From: JBBUX01 sp037445775
GTDB taxonomy: Bacteria; Actinomycetota; Coriobacteriia; Anaerosomatales; PHET01
Direction: 5' to 3'
Length of the DNA stretch: 64,000 bases
Assembly: GCA_037445775.1 (NCBI GenBank)
Contig: JBBIJX010000003.1
Span: 1 to 64,000 of the forward strand
Below, piece after piece: positions 1 to 6,750 of the stretch. The notes beneath the pieces are model-generated. The model was not told where the DNA came from. It was given only the letters and a program-made list of their open reading frames with translations, and ran no database searches. Each line of letters starts with the position of its first letter. The first letter of the stretch is position 1. The position numbers and the translations under genes are program-made.

Positions 1-585
1 TGCCATCATCGCCTCATCGACGACCTGACCAATCGTGGGCTGCTTGGCCGCATTCTGCAGCACCGACCAGCGCGCGTCTTTCGGAACCCAGAACACGTTT
101 GCCGCCCGGTACTCATCCGGGTCTTCCGGGTCAGCGAGTGGATCGGCCTCGAGCGTGGCACGCTGCTCCTCGAACGCATCAGAGATGTACTTGAGGAAGA
201 GCAATCCGAGCACGACGTGCTTGTACTCGGCAGCGTCCATGCTGCCACGAAGGGCGTCTGCCGCCTTCCACAACTGCGCCTCGATGGGGAGCACCGCGCG
301 AAGTTGCTGCAGCGGCTTGAAATTCTTGCCACGCGCGGCGAGCCACGCCTCCACGTCGGACGCGTCGAAGAGCGCGATGGCGGCATCGGGCGGCGACACC
401 GGCGACGGGAAGGCGTCGGGGAGGCTCTGACCCTTGGCATCCCTAGCTGGGTAGCGCTTCTGCCAATTCGAGACCGCCGAGAGCCCAACATCGGCCATGT
501 CCGCGATTTCCTGAAGGTTCACGGTCTTGACGGCGGCAGCGAGCGGGGCGGTGCCGTCCAGGTTCACTCGATCCGTGGTGCTCAT
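1..585 (-). CDS. hsdM: HTH-fused type I restriction-modification methyltransferase (HsdM), N-terminal part
   Basis: This frame is open from an ATG at 585 to the window edge (195 codons), so the rest of the gene lies outside. Residues about 22-85 look like a helix-turn-helix of AlpA/HTH_17 type, with NLQEIADMADVGLSAVSNW followed by a wing ending in DASDVEAWL. Residues about 104-195 match the HsdM N-terminal helical domain: LWKAADALRGSMDAAEYKH, then VLGLLFLKYISDAFEE. The SAM-binding and NPPF motifs would lie beyond the edge. In this family HsdM pairs with HsdS and HsdR to methylate adenine at a bipartite target, so hsdS and hsdR would be expected further on. The start overlaps the stop of the upstream NYN gene (TAATG), implying translational coupling. 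The HTH extension is unusual for a plain HsdM. Confidence 0.85.
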   Translation of the reverse strand, partial: MSTTDRVNLDGTAPLAAAVKTVNLQEIADMADVGLSAVSNWQKRYPARDAKGQSLPDAFPSPVSPPDAAIALFDASDVEAWLAARGKNFKPLQQLRAVLPIEAQLWKAADALRGSMDAAEYKHVVLGLLFLKYISDAFEEQRATLEADPLADPEDPDEYRAANVFWVPKDARWSVLQNAAKQPTIGQVVDEAMMA

Positions 586-1097
586 TATGCGACCTTCCTC
601 AATGCTGCCTCGCCAATCGGCTGAGGCAGGTCCGGTATGCGAACGACTGTCGTGGCAACGCGAGCGAGGCTTGCGGACAAGGATGACTCCCTCGAAACGA
701 CGGTGACGGGCACGCCCATAAGGTGCAACGAAGCGGCGATGCCGGCGATGATGTGGTCGCCCGAGCCAATGACGACCGCGTCGAAGCGTCGCGGGACATC
801 CGGGGTTGTGACTGCACCGATGAGGGCCAGGTCCGCGCCGTCGAACCCGCGTCCAACGAGAACCCTTGCGTCAGGTTCGGCGGAATGCGACGGAATCGCC
901 AACTGCGGGCTGCACGCCACGATCACGTGGTCATTGCGACCGGGTACAGCGGCGTCAGCGTATTCGCACATCGCCGTCGCGACAGATTCATCGGACACGT
1001 GCGACCCCCCGCACAGGTTCTCGACGTCCGCCAGATGGAGCTTTCGACCCTCAGGCACCCAAGCGGCCGTACGACGAACCAACGCTGCGAAACTCAT
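585..1097 (-). CDS. NYN/PIN-like domain protein, putative nuclease
   Basis: The 170-residue product resembles the NYN branch of the PIN-like nuclease fold. A conserved-looking acidic start (LADVENLCG, D24/E26/N27) is followed by GFDGADLAL (D86, D89) and then VIGSGDH (D114) before a strand-helix-strand that ends VTVVSRESSL. These Asp positions would form the metal site. I chose the ATG at 1097 because it has a purine-rich GAGGGGG upstream and because an alternative ATG at 1139 overlaps the -10 box of the promoter. The gene is the first of an operon with the HTH-HsdM gene and is coupled to it by TAATG. NYN proteins are usually RNases; a role in defence or in regulating the restriction system is inferred from the neighbour. 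No other domain is visible. Confidence 0.7.
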   Translation of the reverse strand: MSFAALVRRTAAWVPEGRKLHLADVENLCGGSHVSDESVATAMCEYADAAVPGRNDHVIVACSPQLAIPSHSAEPDARVLVGRGFDGADLALIGAVTTPDVPRRFDAVVIGSGDHIIAGIAASLHLMGVPVTVVSRESSLSASLARVATTVVRIPDLPQPIGEAALRKVA

Positions 1098-1118
1098 GGG
1101 GACCACCCCCTCACTGTT

Positions 1119-1191
1119 GTGAAACGCCTTCACGACCAACTATACCCGTGAACAGGCTTCACAGTCAAGAGGTTCCGTGAAACTATTTCAC
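1119..1191. promoter_or_regulatory. Three-copy palindromic operator array GTGAA-N5-TTCAC
   Basis: Three perfect 15-bp palindromes lie at 1119-1133, 1148-1162 and 1177-1191: GTGAAACGCCTTCAC, GTGAACAGGCTTCAC and GTGAAACTATTTCAC. The start-to-start distance is exactly 29 bp in both intervals. The arms are identical while the 5-base centres differ, as expected for binding sites of a dimeric regulator. The middle site fills the -35/-10 spacer, the first covers the likely start of transcription and the third lies just upstream of -35. The binding protein is unknown; the HTH of the co-transcribed HsdM is one candidate. Confidence 0.75.
1139..1168 (-). promoter_or_regulatory. Sigma-70-type promoter of the NYN-hsdM operon
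   Basis: On the minus strand TTGACT (1163-1168) and TATAGT (1139-1144) are separated by 18 bases. Transcription would begin near 1132, about 35 bases before the ATG at 1097. The whole spacer is occupied by one of three GTGAA-N5-TTCAC palindromes, so a bound repressor would block polymerase directly. Confidence 0.7.
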
Positions 1192-1438
1192 ACGTCCCAC
1201 ACAGCCGCAGTGTACAACTCGAAGACGGAGCTCGCAACTCGAGTCGAAAGCCGTCGCGTCAGAAGCGGGAAGGGCTGCCGGCATGCGGATCCGTGGCCCC
1301 ACCTAACCCCTACATCTGCGGTCTGCCTATCCCCTTTTCGCAGTACAGTCCATTCACCATACGGAGCGTAGCACGCGCGTACAGGCACATCTGCGACGCC
1401 TTACGCGGTCCGCGTATGCGGCGGCACACAACCCGCCC
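1192..1438. other. Intergenic stretch, no gene recognised
   Basis: About 250 bp separate the operator array from the end of the cobC-like gene. Short open frames exist on both strands but none has a convincing start or a recognisable product. A 15-bp palindrome, TACGCGGTCCGCGTA at 1402-1416, lies 23 bp beyond the cobC-like stop and could be part of a transcript end. I see nothing else. Confidence 0.5.
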
Positions 1439-2026
1439 CTACCCCCGCACGTACTCCTCGAGCATCCCGTGGCCCTCGACCACCCGCACGTACGCGAGCT
1501 GCGCGTTGTGAATGTGGAACGCCCAGATGTCGGTGCTCGCGAGCCCCAACAGGTGCACGAGTGACGCGCGGAACACGCCTCCGTGGGTCACCACTACGTG
1601 TCGTCCCCCCGCCGCCACGAGCTCGTCTGCGAACGCCGCGGCTCGCGCCTCGATCTGCCCGCGAGACTCCCCTTCCGGCGCAACGGGCGCATCGGCATTG
1701 CGGTACTCGAAGGCCATGCCAGCCTCCTGCACCTCCTCGAACGTCATCCCCTCGGCCAGCCCGAAGTCGAGTTCGAGCAACCGCTCGTCCACCTGCACCG
1801 CGACACCGGCCGCCTTCGCGGAGCGCTCCGCCAGCCACAGCGCCCTCGTGAGCGGGCTCGACCACACCACATCCGGCTCGAACCGAGCCACCTTGCGCGG
1901 CACCCTCGCCAGCTGGCGTCTTCCCTCGCGGGTGTAGGGCGAGTCCCCGCGCCCCACAAAGCGCCCGTTGATGTTGGCTTCGGTCTCCGGGTGCCTCACC
2001 AGCAGGATGTCGACCGTTCCGCTCAC
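1439..2026 (-). CDS. cobC: Histidine phosphatase, probable alpha-ribazole phosphatase
   Basis: This 195-residue protein belongs to the histidine phosphatase superfamily. LLVRHPETEAN at residues 8-18 carries the catalytic histidine (H12; RHP instead of the commoner RHG), SSPLTRA follows near 56-62, and VVTHGG supplies the second histidine (H148). In cobalamin synthesis CobC removes the 5'-phosphate of alpha-ribazole phosphate, and the adjacent cobS, cobT and cobU support that role rather than a phosphoglycerate mutase. A longer upstream open frame is only a shadow of cobS. The GTG start at 2026 overlaps the cobS stop as GTGA, so the two are translationally coupled. The gene is the last of the cob cluster here. 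Confidence 0.8.
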   Translation of the reverse strand: MSGTVDILLVRHPETEANINGRFVGRGDSPYTREGRRQLARVPRKVARFEPDVVWSSPLTRALWLAERSAKAAGVAVQVDERLLELDFGLAEGMTFEEVQEAGMAFEYRNADAPVAPEGESRGQIEARAAAFADELVAAGGRHVVVTHGGVFRASLVHLLGLASTDIWAFHIHNAQLAYVRVVEGHGMLEEYVRG

Positions 2027-2793
2027 GCCACCACCACCGTCGCGACCGCGGCGGCGAGCGCCACCGCGACCTCGGTCAGGATCACACTCGCGCCCAGCAC
2101 GTCGCCGTTCACGCCACCGAAGCGCATCGCGATCAGGTGCGGCACGACGGGCGCGGCGACGAGACCCACGCCGCACGCGGCGATGCCTGCCGGCGCGCCT
2201 GTGGCTATTGCGGCCCAGACGCACGCGCCCACCACCAGCACGGCGCCCAGGGCGCCCGCGCCCGGTCTCCCCGCGACCGACGCCCCCAGCCCGCTCCCCG
2301 CGAGCGGCTTCCCCAGCCACGCGCCGAAGCTCGCCGCCAGGCGTCCGAACACCGGCAGCACGCCGCACACCACGAGCGCAGCCGCTCCGCCGCGCTCGAG
2401 CACCATCCCCAGCGCCAGCGCCTGAAGCCCGAAGCACGCGACGATCGCAAGCACGCCAAACGCACCAATGTGGCTGTCCTTCATGACCTCGAAGCGCCTC
2501 TCGGGCGCCACGGTCCACGCGTCGGCGACGTCGGCGAGCCCGTCCCAGTGAAGCCCGCGCGAGAGCAGCGCCCAGAGCACCACGAGCGAGAGCGCGGCGG
2601 CCTGGCCTTCCGCTCCGCCGCCCACGCGCGCAACGAGCCACACCACACCCGCGCCCACCGCCCCGAACAGCACGCCTACGAGCGCGAAGTGGTCCGCGGC
2701 GTGCGAGCGCTCGCCCGGCTTCGGCGCCTCGACCCGCACCGGCACGATCGTCAGGAGCGCGAAGGCGAGCCCGATGTCGCGAAGGGTACGCAC
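2023..2793 (-). CDS. cobS: Adenosylcobinamide-GDP ribazoletransferase (cobalamin synthase)
   Basis: CobS is an integral membrane enzyme that joins adenosylcobinamide-GDP to alpha-ribazole (or its phosphate), closing the nucleotide loop of vitamin B12. The 256-residue sequence shows family signatures RGLHWDGLADVADAW near residues 79-93 and MKDSHIGAFGV near 103-113, and a run of hydrophobic segments through the C-terminal half. Length matches the family. The start is a GTG only 7 bp after the cobT stop, with GGGAG immediately before it, so the exact start is slightly uncertain. The stop overlaps the next gene's GTG. It supplies the substrate step between CobT/CobC and finished cobalamin. Confidence 0.93.
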   Translation of the reverse strand: MRTLRDIGLAFALLTIVPVRVEAPKPGERSHAADHFALVGVLFGAVGAGVVWLVARVGGGAEGQAAALSLVVLWALLSRGLHWDGLADVADAWTVAPERRFEVMKDSHIGAFGVLAIVACFGLQALALGMVLERGGAAALVVCGVLPVFGRLAASFGAWLGKPLAGSGLGASVAGRPGAGALGAVLVVGACVWAAIATGAPAGIAACGVGLVAAPVVPHLIAMRFGGVNGDVLGASVILTEVAVALAAAVATVVVA

Positions 2794-2800
2794 CTCCCGG

Positions 2801-3880
2801 CTATCCCGCCTCTGAAACGCCGGCTTCGGCGAAGGTCGCCATACCCGACATCATCCGGCACGCGGCATCGATCGCGCCGAACGCGAGCGCAGCGCCCGTT
2901 CCCTCGCCGAGCCGCATGTCCAGGTCGAACACGGGGACAAGGCCCAGCGGCTCCAGCACCGCGCGGTGTCCCGGCTCAGCGGACAGGTGGCTCGCGAGCA
3001 CGTAGTCGAGCGTGGGCGGGCACAGCGCCACCGCAACGAGCGCGGCGGCACCGGAGATGTAGCCATCCGCGACCACCGCCACGCCTTCGCTCGCACACCC
3101 GATCATCACGCCGGCGAGCGCGGCGATCTCGAGCCCGCCCAGCGCCGCGAGCACACCCAGCGCGTCGAGCTCGCTCGTGCGGTTCACCTCAAGCGCGCGG
3201 CGCACGACTCCGGCCTTGCGGGCGACTCCGGCGTCGTCGAGACCCGTACCGCGTCCCACGACGTCCTCGGGCGCACGTTCGGCGAACACCGAGGTGAGCG
3301 CGGCTGCCGCTGTCGTGTTCCCGATCCCCATCTCGCCGGTGCCGACGAGGGTGTAACCGCGTTCGGCAAGCTCTCGCGCGGCCTCGACACCCACGAGCAC
3401 CGCCTGTGCGCACTCCTCGCGCGTCATCGCAGGGCCCGCCGCCATGTTCGCCGTGCCGGACGCGACCTTCTTCACGATGACGCCCTCGATGTGCGAGACG
3501 TCGCTCGCCACGCCCACGTCGTAGACGAAGACCTCGGCGCCTGCGGACGCCGCGATCTGGTTGATGGCGGCGCCGCCCGCCGCGAAGTTCGCGACCATCT
3601 GCCACGTCACGTCCTGCGGGTACGGCGACACGCCCTCGGCGACCACCCCGTGATCGCCCGCAGCGATGATGACGGCCTTGCGCTCCACGGCGGGGTGCGT
3701 CGTGCGCTGGATGCGCGCCACGCGCGCGGCGATCTCCTCGAGGCGCCCCAGCGAGCGGGGCGGCTTCGTGAGCGAGTCGAGCCGCTCCCATGCGGCGGCC
3801 TCGAACGCGGCATCGGTCGGCCTGACAGCCGCGATCACTTCTCCGAGCTGGGTTTCGTAGGATACGGGCGTGTCGGTCAC
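2801..3880 (-). CDS. cobT: Nicotinate-nucleotide--dimethylbenzimidazole phosphoribosyltransferase
   Basis: CobT transfers the ribose phosphate of nicotinate mononucleotide to the lower-ligand base, making alpha-ribazole phosphate. The sequence has the family hallmarks SLTKPPRSLGRLEE near the N-terminus, AAGDHGVVAEGVS, GEMGIGNTTAAAAL and, near the C-terminus, RLGEGTGAALAF with the catalytic glutamate. I prefer the GTG at 3880 (VTDTPVSYE; GAGAGG six bases upstream) over the ATG at 3898, which lacks a ribosome-binding site; this gives 359 residues. It stands immediately upstream of cobS. Upstream, a vapBC pair separates it from cobU, so it may depend on read-through or on an unrecognised promoter in the roughly 115-bp gap. 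Confidence 0.93.
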   Translation of the reverse strand: MTDTPVSYETQLGEVIAAVRPTDAAFEAAAWERLDSLTKPPRSLGRLEEIAARVARIQRTTHPAVERKAVIIAAGDHGVVAEGVSPYPQDVTWQMVANFAAGGAAINQIAASAGAEVFVYDVGVASDVSHIEGVIVKKVASGTANMAAGPAMTREECAQAVLVGVEAARELAERGYTLVGTGEMGIGNTTAAAALTSVFAERAPEDVVGRGTGLDDAGVARKAGVVRRALEVNRTSELDALGVLAALGGLEIAALAGVMIGCASEGVAVVADGYISGAAALVAVALCPPTLDYVLASHLSAEPGHRAVLEPLGLVPVFDLDMRLGEGTGAALAFGAIDAACRMMSGMATFAEAGVSEAG

Positions 3881-3994
3881 AGGAATCCTCTCGGCCATCT
3901 GGGCGGAGAGTTCACATTACCGCACGCGACTCGCAAGATGCGGATCAAGTTAGTAGTGCGCGTCACGGTGATGCAGTCGATGGGAGAACAGAAC

Positions 3995-4378
3995 TCAGGT
4001 CGACCCCCTCTTCGCCCGAAACTCGACGCCTTCCATCCCATCGAAGTGGGCGTCTTGAGTCCAGAGCGTGGCGCTGTGTGCCCGGGTGGTGGCGAGGATG
4101 ATGGAGTCCGCCATCGCCAGACCAGTCTCGACCGATAGGCGTGCGGCTTCGAGCGCGAGCTCTGCGGACAAATCCACGACCTGCCCCTGAACCATGGCGC
4201 CGATGACGTCCAGCGCAGTGGCCTCCCCTGCAAGCTGATGTGTGCGCTTGAAGACCTCGAACAGGGTCAGCGACGGCACGATGAGCTGCTCAGGCGATTC
4301 GATGACTTCTGCAAACTCGGGCGCACACGCACCGTCGCCGAAGTACTCAAGCCAGGCCAGGGAGTCGACGACGTTCAC
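3995..4378 (-). CDS. vapC: VapC-type PIN-domain ribonuclease toxin
   Basis: This 127-residue PIN-domain protein begins VNVVDSLAWLEYFGDG, with the first acidic residue at D5. It continues with SLTLFEVFKR (E in the second motif), LAMADSIILATTR (third) and WTQDAHFDGMEGV (fourth acidic position). That is the four-acid metal site of VapC toxins, which cleave tRNA or rRNA. The GTG start overlaps the stop of the antitoxin gene (GTGA), the standard toxin-antitoxin layout. All catalytic positions appear present, so the toxin looks intact. It sits between cobT and cobU in the same orientation, suggesting insertion of a mobile toxin-antitoxin module into the cob cluster. Confidence 0.85.
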   Translation of the reverse strand: MNVVDSLAWLEYFGDGACAPEFAEVIESPEQLIVPSLTLFEVFKRTHQLAGEATALDVIGAMVQGQVVDLSAELALEAARLSVETGLAMADSIILATTRAHSATLWTQDAHFDGMEGVEFRAKRGST

Positions 4379-4584
4379 ACGCGGTCGCTCTCATCACGAT
4401 AGGCATTCGTGTCGAGCCCACGGAGAATCCCTCGGAACTCACTGACCGGGCGAACAGGCAAGAACTCGATGCGTCCGTTGTACGCTATCGCTTGCGCCTT
4501 CTGGCCAGGAACAAGGCGGAGCTGCTCGCGAATCGACTTGGGGATCACGACCTGGTACTTGGGGGAGATGGTGACGGTTTCCAT
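4375..4584 (-). CDS. vapB: VapB-type AbrB/SpoVT-fold antitoxin
   Basis: The 69-residue product starts METVTISPKYQVVIPKSIRE, the swapped-hairpin AbrB DNA-binding motif, and continues with LRLVPGQKAQAIAYNGRIEF. A short C-terminal tail (about residues 46-69) would wrap and neutralise the VapC partner. The ATG at 4584 has an ideal GAGGAGG six bases upstream; the ATG at 4599 overlaps that site and is unlikely. Upstream is a perfect 9-bp inverted repeat that is probably its own operator, in line with the autorepression typical of VapBC. The stop overlaps the vapC start. Confidence 0.87.
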   Translation of the reverse strand: METVTISPKYQVVIPKSIREQLRLVPGQKAQAIAYNGRIEFLPVRPVSEFRGILRGLDTNAYRDESDRV

Positions 4585-4602
4585 CGGCAGCCTCCTCATG
4601 TC

Positions 4603-4634
4603 ATACGCAAAGTCTATCGATATGTTTTGCGTAT
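4603..4634 (-). promoter_or_regulatory. Probable vapBC operator/promoter, 9-bp inverted repeat
   Basis: ATACGCAAA (4603-4611) and TTTGCGTAT (4626-4634) are perfect inverted arms separated by 14 bp, just upstream of the vapB ribosome-binding site. The local sequence is markedly AT-richer than its surroundings. On the minus strand TTGCAA, then 17 bases, then TAGACT could serve as -35 and -10, so the repeat would overlie the promoter. The palindrome is visible; its binding by VapB or VapBC is inferred. Confidence 0.6.
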
Positions 4635-4701
4635 TGCAAAGCGAGGCGAGGCGCCGACCACGGTTCGGCTGGAGCGGGCTGAGTAGCCCGCGCCCTGCGC
4701 G

Positions 4702-5313
4702 TCAGTCTTCGGGCCAGTGCGCCCGCGCCGGAAGCGCCGTCAGGTCGAGCGCCCGTCCCGCCACGCACAGGTAGGCGCTGTCGGCGGCGGCCGCGAGCCG
4801 GGTGTTCGCCCGCCCCATCACGTCGCGGAAGAGCCGCGCGCTCGCCCACTGCGGCACCACGCCCTCGCCCACCTCGTTCGTGACGACGATGGTCGCGCTG
4901 CGCACGCCACAGAGCGCGCCTACCACCTCGCCCACGCGCCGCTCGACCTCGGCGACGTACGCGGCGTCGAGCGGGCCGTCCACGTCCGTGGCGGGCGCAT
5001 CACCGTGCAGCTCGGTCCACACCGCCGCCATGAGCTGCGAGACGCACGTCCCCAGGCAGTCCATGAGCACCGCGTCGTCGCCCCGGAGCACCTCGAGCCA
5101 CGCCGGGTCGCCAGCCGCCACTTCCACGACCGCGAAGCCGTCCGGCCGCTCCGCGCGGTGCCGCGCGATGCGTTCGGTCATCTCGGAGTCGGTCTCCTCG
5201 CCGAAGACGACTGCCGTGACGGTGTGCCCTCGCTCGGCCAGATCCGCCGCAAGCCGCGTGGCCATGCGCGACTTGCCGCTGCGCGCGCCACCGGTGAGTA
5301 CCACGAGTGCCAT
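4702..5313 (-). CDS. cobU: Adenosylcobinamide kinase/adenosylcobinamide-phosphate guanylyltransferase
   Basis: CobU phosphorylates adenosylcobinamide and then guanylylates it to adenosylcobinamide-GDP, the acceptor used by CobS. The 203-residue protein begins with the P-loop LTGGARSGKS at residues 6-15, has RIARHRAERP near 48-57 (the segment holding the guanylylated histidine of the family), DCLGTCVSQLM near 84-94 and VTNEVGEGVVPQ near 143-154. Length and motif order fit the family. The ATG overlaps the stop of the upstream rluB gene (TGATG), so it is co-translated with rluB rather than with cobS and cobT, from which the vapBC module separates it. Confidence 0.93.
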   Translation of the reverse strand: MALVVLTGGARSGKSRMATRLAADLAERGHTVTAVVFGEETDSEMTERIARHRAERPDGFAVVEVAAGDPAWLEVLRGDDAVLMDCLGTCVSQLMAAVWTELHGDAPATDVDGPLDAAYVAEVERRVGEVVGALCGVRSATIVVTNEVGEGVVPQWASARLFRDVMGRANTRLAAAADSAYLCVAGRALDLTALPARAHWPED

Positions 5314-6122
5314 CAGGCATCTCCCTCCCCATCGCCCACGGCCTCGCGCAGCGCGTCGACCTCGGCCTCGTCGAGCTCGCGGAAGCGTCCCGCGGCGAGC
5401 TCTCCCAGCGCCACCGGCCCGAAGCTCACGCGCTCGAGCTCGATGACCGGGTGGGCCACGGCCGAGAACATGCGCCGCACCTGGCGCTTGCGCCCCTCGG
5501 TGATGGTGATCTCCATGAGCGAGCGCGGGCCGATGCGCTCGAGCGTGCGCACCTGCGCGGGTGCGGTGGGCCCGTCGTCGAGTTCGAGACCGCGCGCAAG
5601 CGACTTAACGTCGCAGACGTCGGGGTGGCCGTCCACGAGCGCCCGGTACGTCTTCGGCACCTTCCGGCGCGGGTGCAGGAGGCGGTGCGATAGCTCGCCG
5701 TCGGTGGTGAACAGCAGAAGGCCGGTTGTGTCGAAGTCGAGCCGCCCCACCGGGAAGAGTCCCGGATACTCGTCGACGGGTACGTAGTGCGCGACCGTCA
5801 TCCGACCTTCCGGGTCCTTCATCGTCGTCATGACGCTCCGCGGCTTGTTGAGCATGAGGTAGACGGGGCGCTCGGCGATGCTCACAGCCCGCCCGTCGAC
5901 CTCGACCACGTCGACCGCGGGGTCGACCTTCGCCCCCATCTCGCGCACGACGCTGCCGTTCACGCGCACGCGCCCGGCGCTCATGAGGGTCTCGCTGCCG
6001 CGGCGCGACGCGACACCTGCGCGCGCGAGGAACTTCTGCAGCCGCATGGGGACCACTCGCTCGCCCGTCTTGGCTGGCGCGCGTCCTGCCTCCCGGCGGT
6101 CGCGAGCGTCGCGTTCGTCCAT
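5313..6122 (-). CDS. rluB: Pseudouridine synthase, RluB/RsuA family
   Basis: The protein has an N-terminal S4 RNA-binding domain (MRLQKFLARAGVASRRGSE, about residues 26-44), then the RsuA/RluB catalytic domain with GRLDFDTTGLLLFT, which contains the catalytic aspartate. KPRSVMTTMKDPEGR and EGRKRQVRRM are further family signatures. The family makes pseudouridine in rRNA; RluB acts on 23S helix 89, but the exact target cannot be read here. I chose the ATG at 6122, four bases past the scpB stop, giving 269 residues; an ATG at 6047, just before the S4 domain, is a possible alternative. The frame upstream of 6122 is a shadow of scpB. Gene order scpA-scpB-rluB is widely conserved. Confidence 0.88.
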   Translation of the reverse strand: MDERDARDRREAGRAPAKTGERVVPMRLQKFLARAGVASRRGSETLMSAGRVRVNGSVVREMGAKVDPAVDVVEVDGRAVSIAERPVYLMLNKPRSVMTTMKDPEGRMTVAHYVPVDEYPGLFPVGRLDFDTTGLLLFTTDGELSHRLLHPRRKVPKTYRALVDGHPDVCDVKSLARGLELDDGPTAPAQVRTLERIGPRSLMEITITEGRKRQVRRMFSAVAHPVIELERVSFGPVALGELAAGRFRELDEAEVDALREAVGDGEGDA

Positions 6123-6126
6123 CGCC

Positions 6127-6750
6127 TCAGTCGACCTCGGCGATCTCGTCTTCGGCTGCGTCGCCATCCACAGGCGAGGGACCCTCACTCGCCCACAGCC
6201 GGTCACGGATGGCTCGTTCGGTCACGCCGTCAGGAGCGAACTCCTCCAAGGGAGGCAGCTCGTCGACGTCGCGCAGACCGAACTTCTCCAGAAACGTCCG
6301 GGTCGTCGCGTAGAGGATCGCGTTGCCCTGGTTCTTGTCGCGGCCCACCTCGCGAACGAGCCCCTTCTCGATGAGCGATGCGATTACGCCCTCGCTGTTC
6401 ACTCCGCGCACCGCGTTCACACCCGCGCGCGTGACGGGCTGATGGTAGGCGATGACGGCGAGCGCCTCGAGCGCGGCCTGTGACAAGCGTCGCGTGTCCC
6501 ACGAGAGCACATAGCGCTCGATCACGTCGTGGTGAGCAGGGTGCGTGTAGAGCCGCCAGCCGCCGGCGACCTCGCGCAACTGGAAGCCCCGCTCCGCCTC
6601 GCGATAGTCCTCGGAGAGCTCGGCGAGAACACTCTCGACCTCTCCGGGCGCGGCGTCGAGCACGCGGGCAAGACGCGCCGCACTCACCGGCTCGTCGCTG
6701 ACGAACAGCAGCGCTTCGACCGCGCCTTTCACGAGCGAATCCGTGCTCAT
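6127..6750 (-). CDS. scpB: Segregation and condensation protein B
   Basis: ScpB binds as a dimer to the kleisin ScpA and completes the SMC-ScpAB condensin that organises chromosomes. The 207-residue product starts VKGAVEALLFVSDEPVS and has tandem winged-helix regions; LSQAALEALAVIAYHQPVTR and IRGVNSEGVI-like VRGVNSEGVIASLIEKG are the recognisable core. The C-terminal 25 residues are acidic and low-complexity. The ATG overlaps the scpA stop (ATGA), so both subunits are made in coupled fashion. No SMC gene lies in this window. Confidence 0.93.
   Translation of the reverse strand: MSTDSLVKGAVEALLFVSDEPVSAARLARVLDAAPGEVESVLAELSEDYREAERGFQLREVAGGWRLYTHPAHHDVIERYVLSWDTRRLSQAALEALAVIAYHQPVTRAGVNAVRGVNSEGVIASLIEKGLVREVGRDKNQGNAILYATTRTFLEKFGLRDVDELPPLEEFAPDGVTERAIRDRLWASEGPSPVDGDAAEDEIAEVD

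Noticed and set aside
1119..1191. Regular 29-bp spacing of repeats as a small CRISPR array
   Set aside because: The repeated unit is only a 15-bp palindrome with variable centre, there are just three copies, the intervals are 14 bp and the sites interlock with promoter hexamers. This is an operator array, not CRISPR.
1439..2641. A 400-residue cobC-like frame starting at 2641
   Set aside because: The first 205 codons are an Arg/Gly-rich shadow of cobS; homology begins at the GTG at 2026, which overlaps the cobS stop.
3899..3994. Cobalamin riboswitch in front of cobT
   Set aside because: The gap is under 100 bp and lacks the GCCACTG B12 box and the long multi-branched core.
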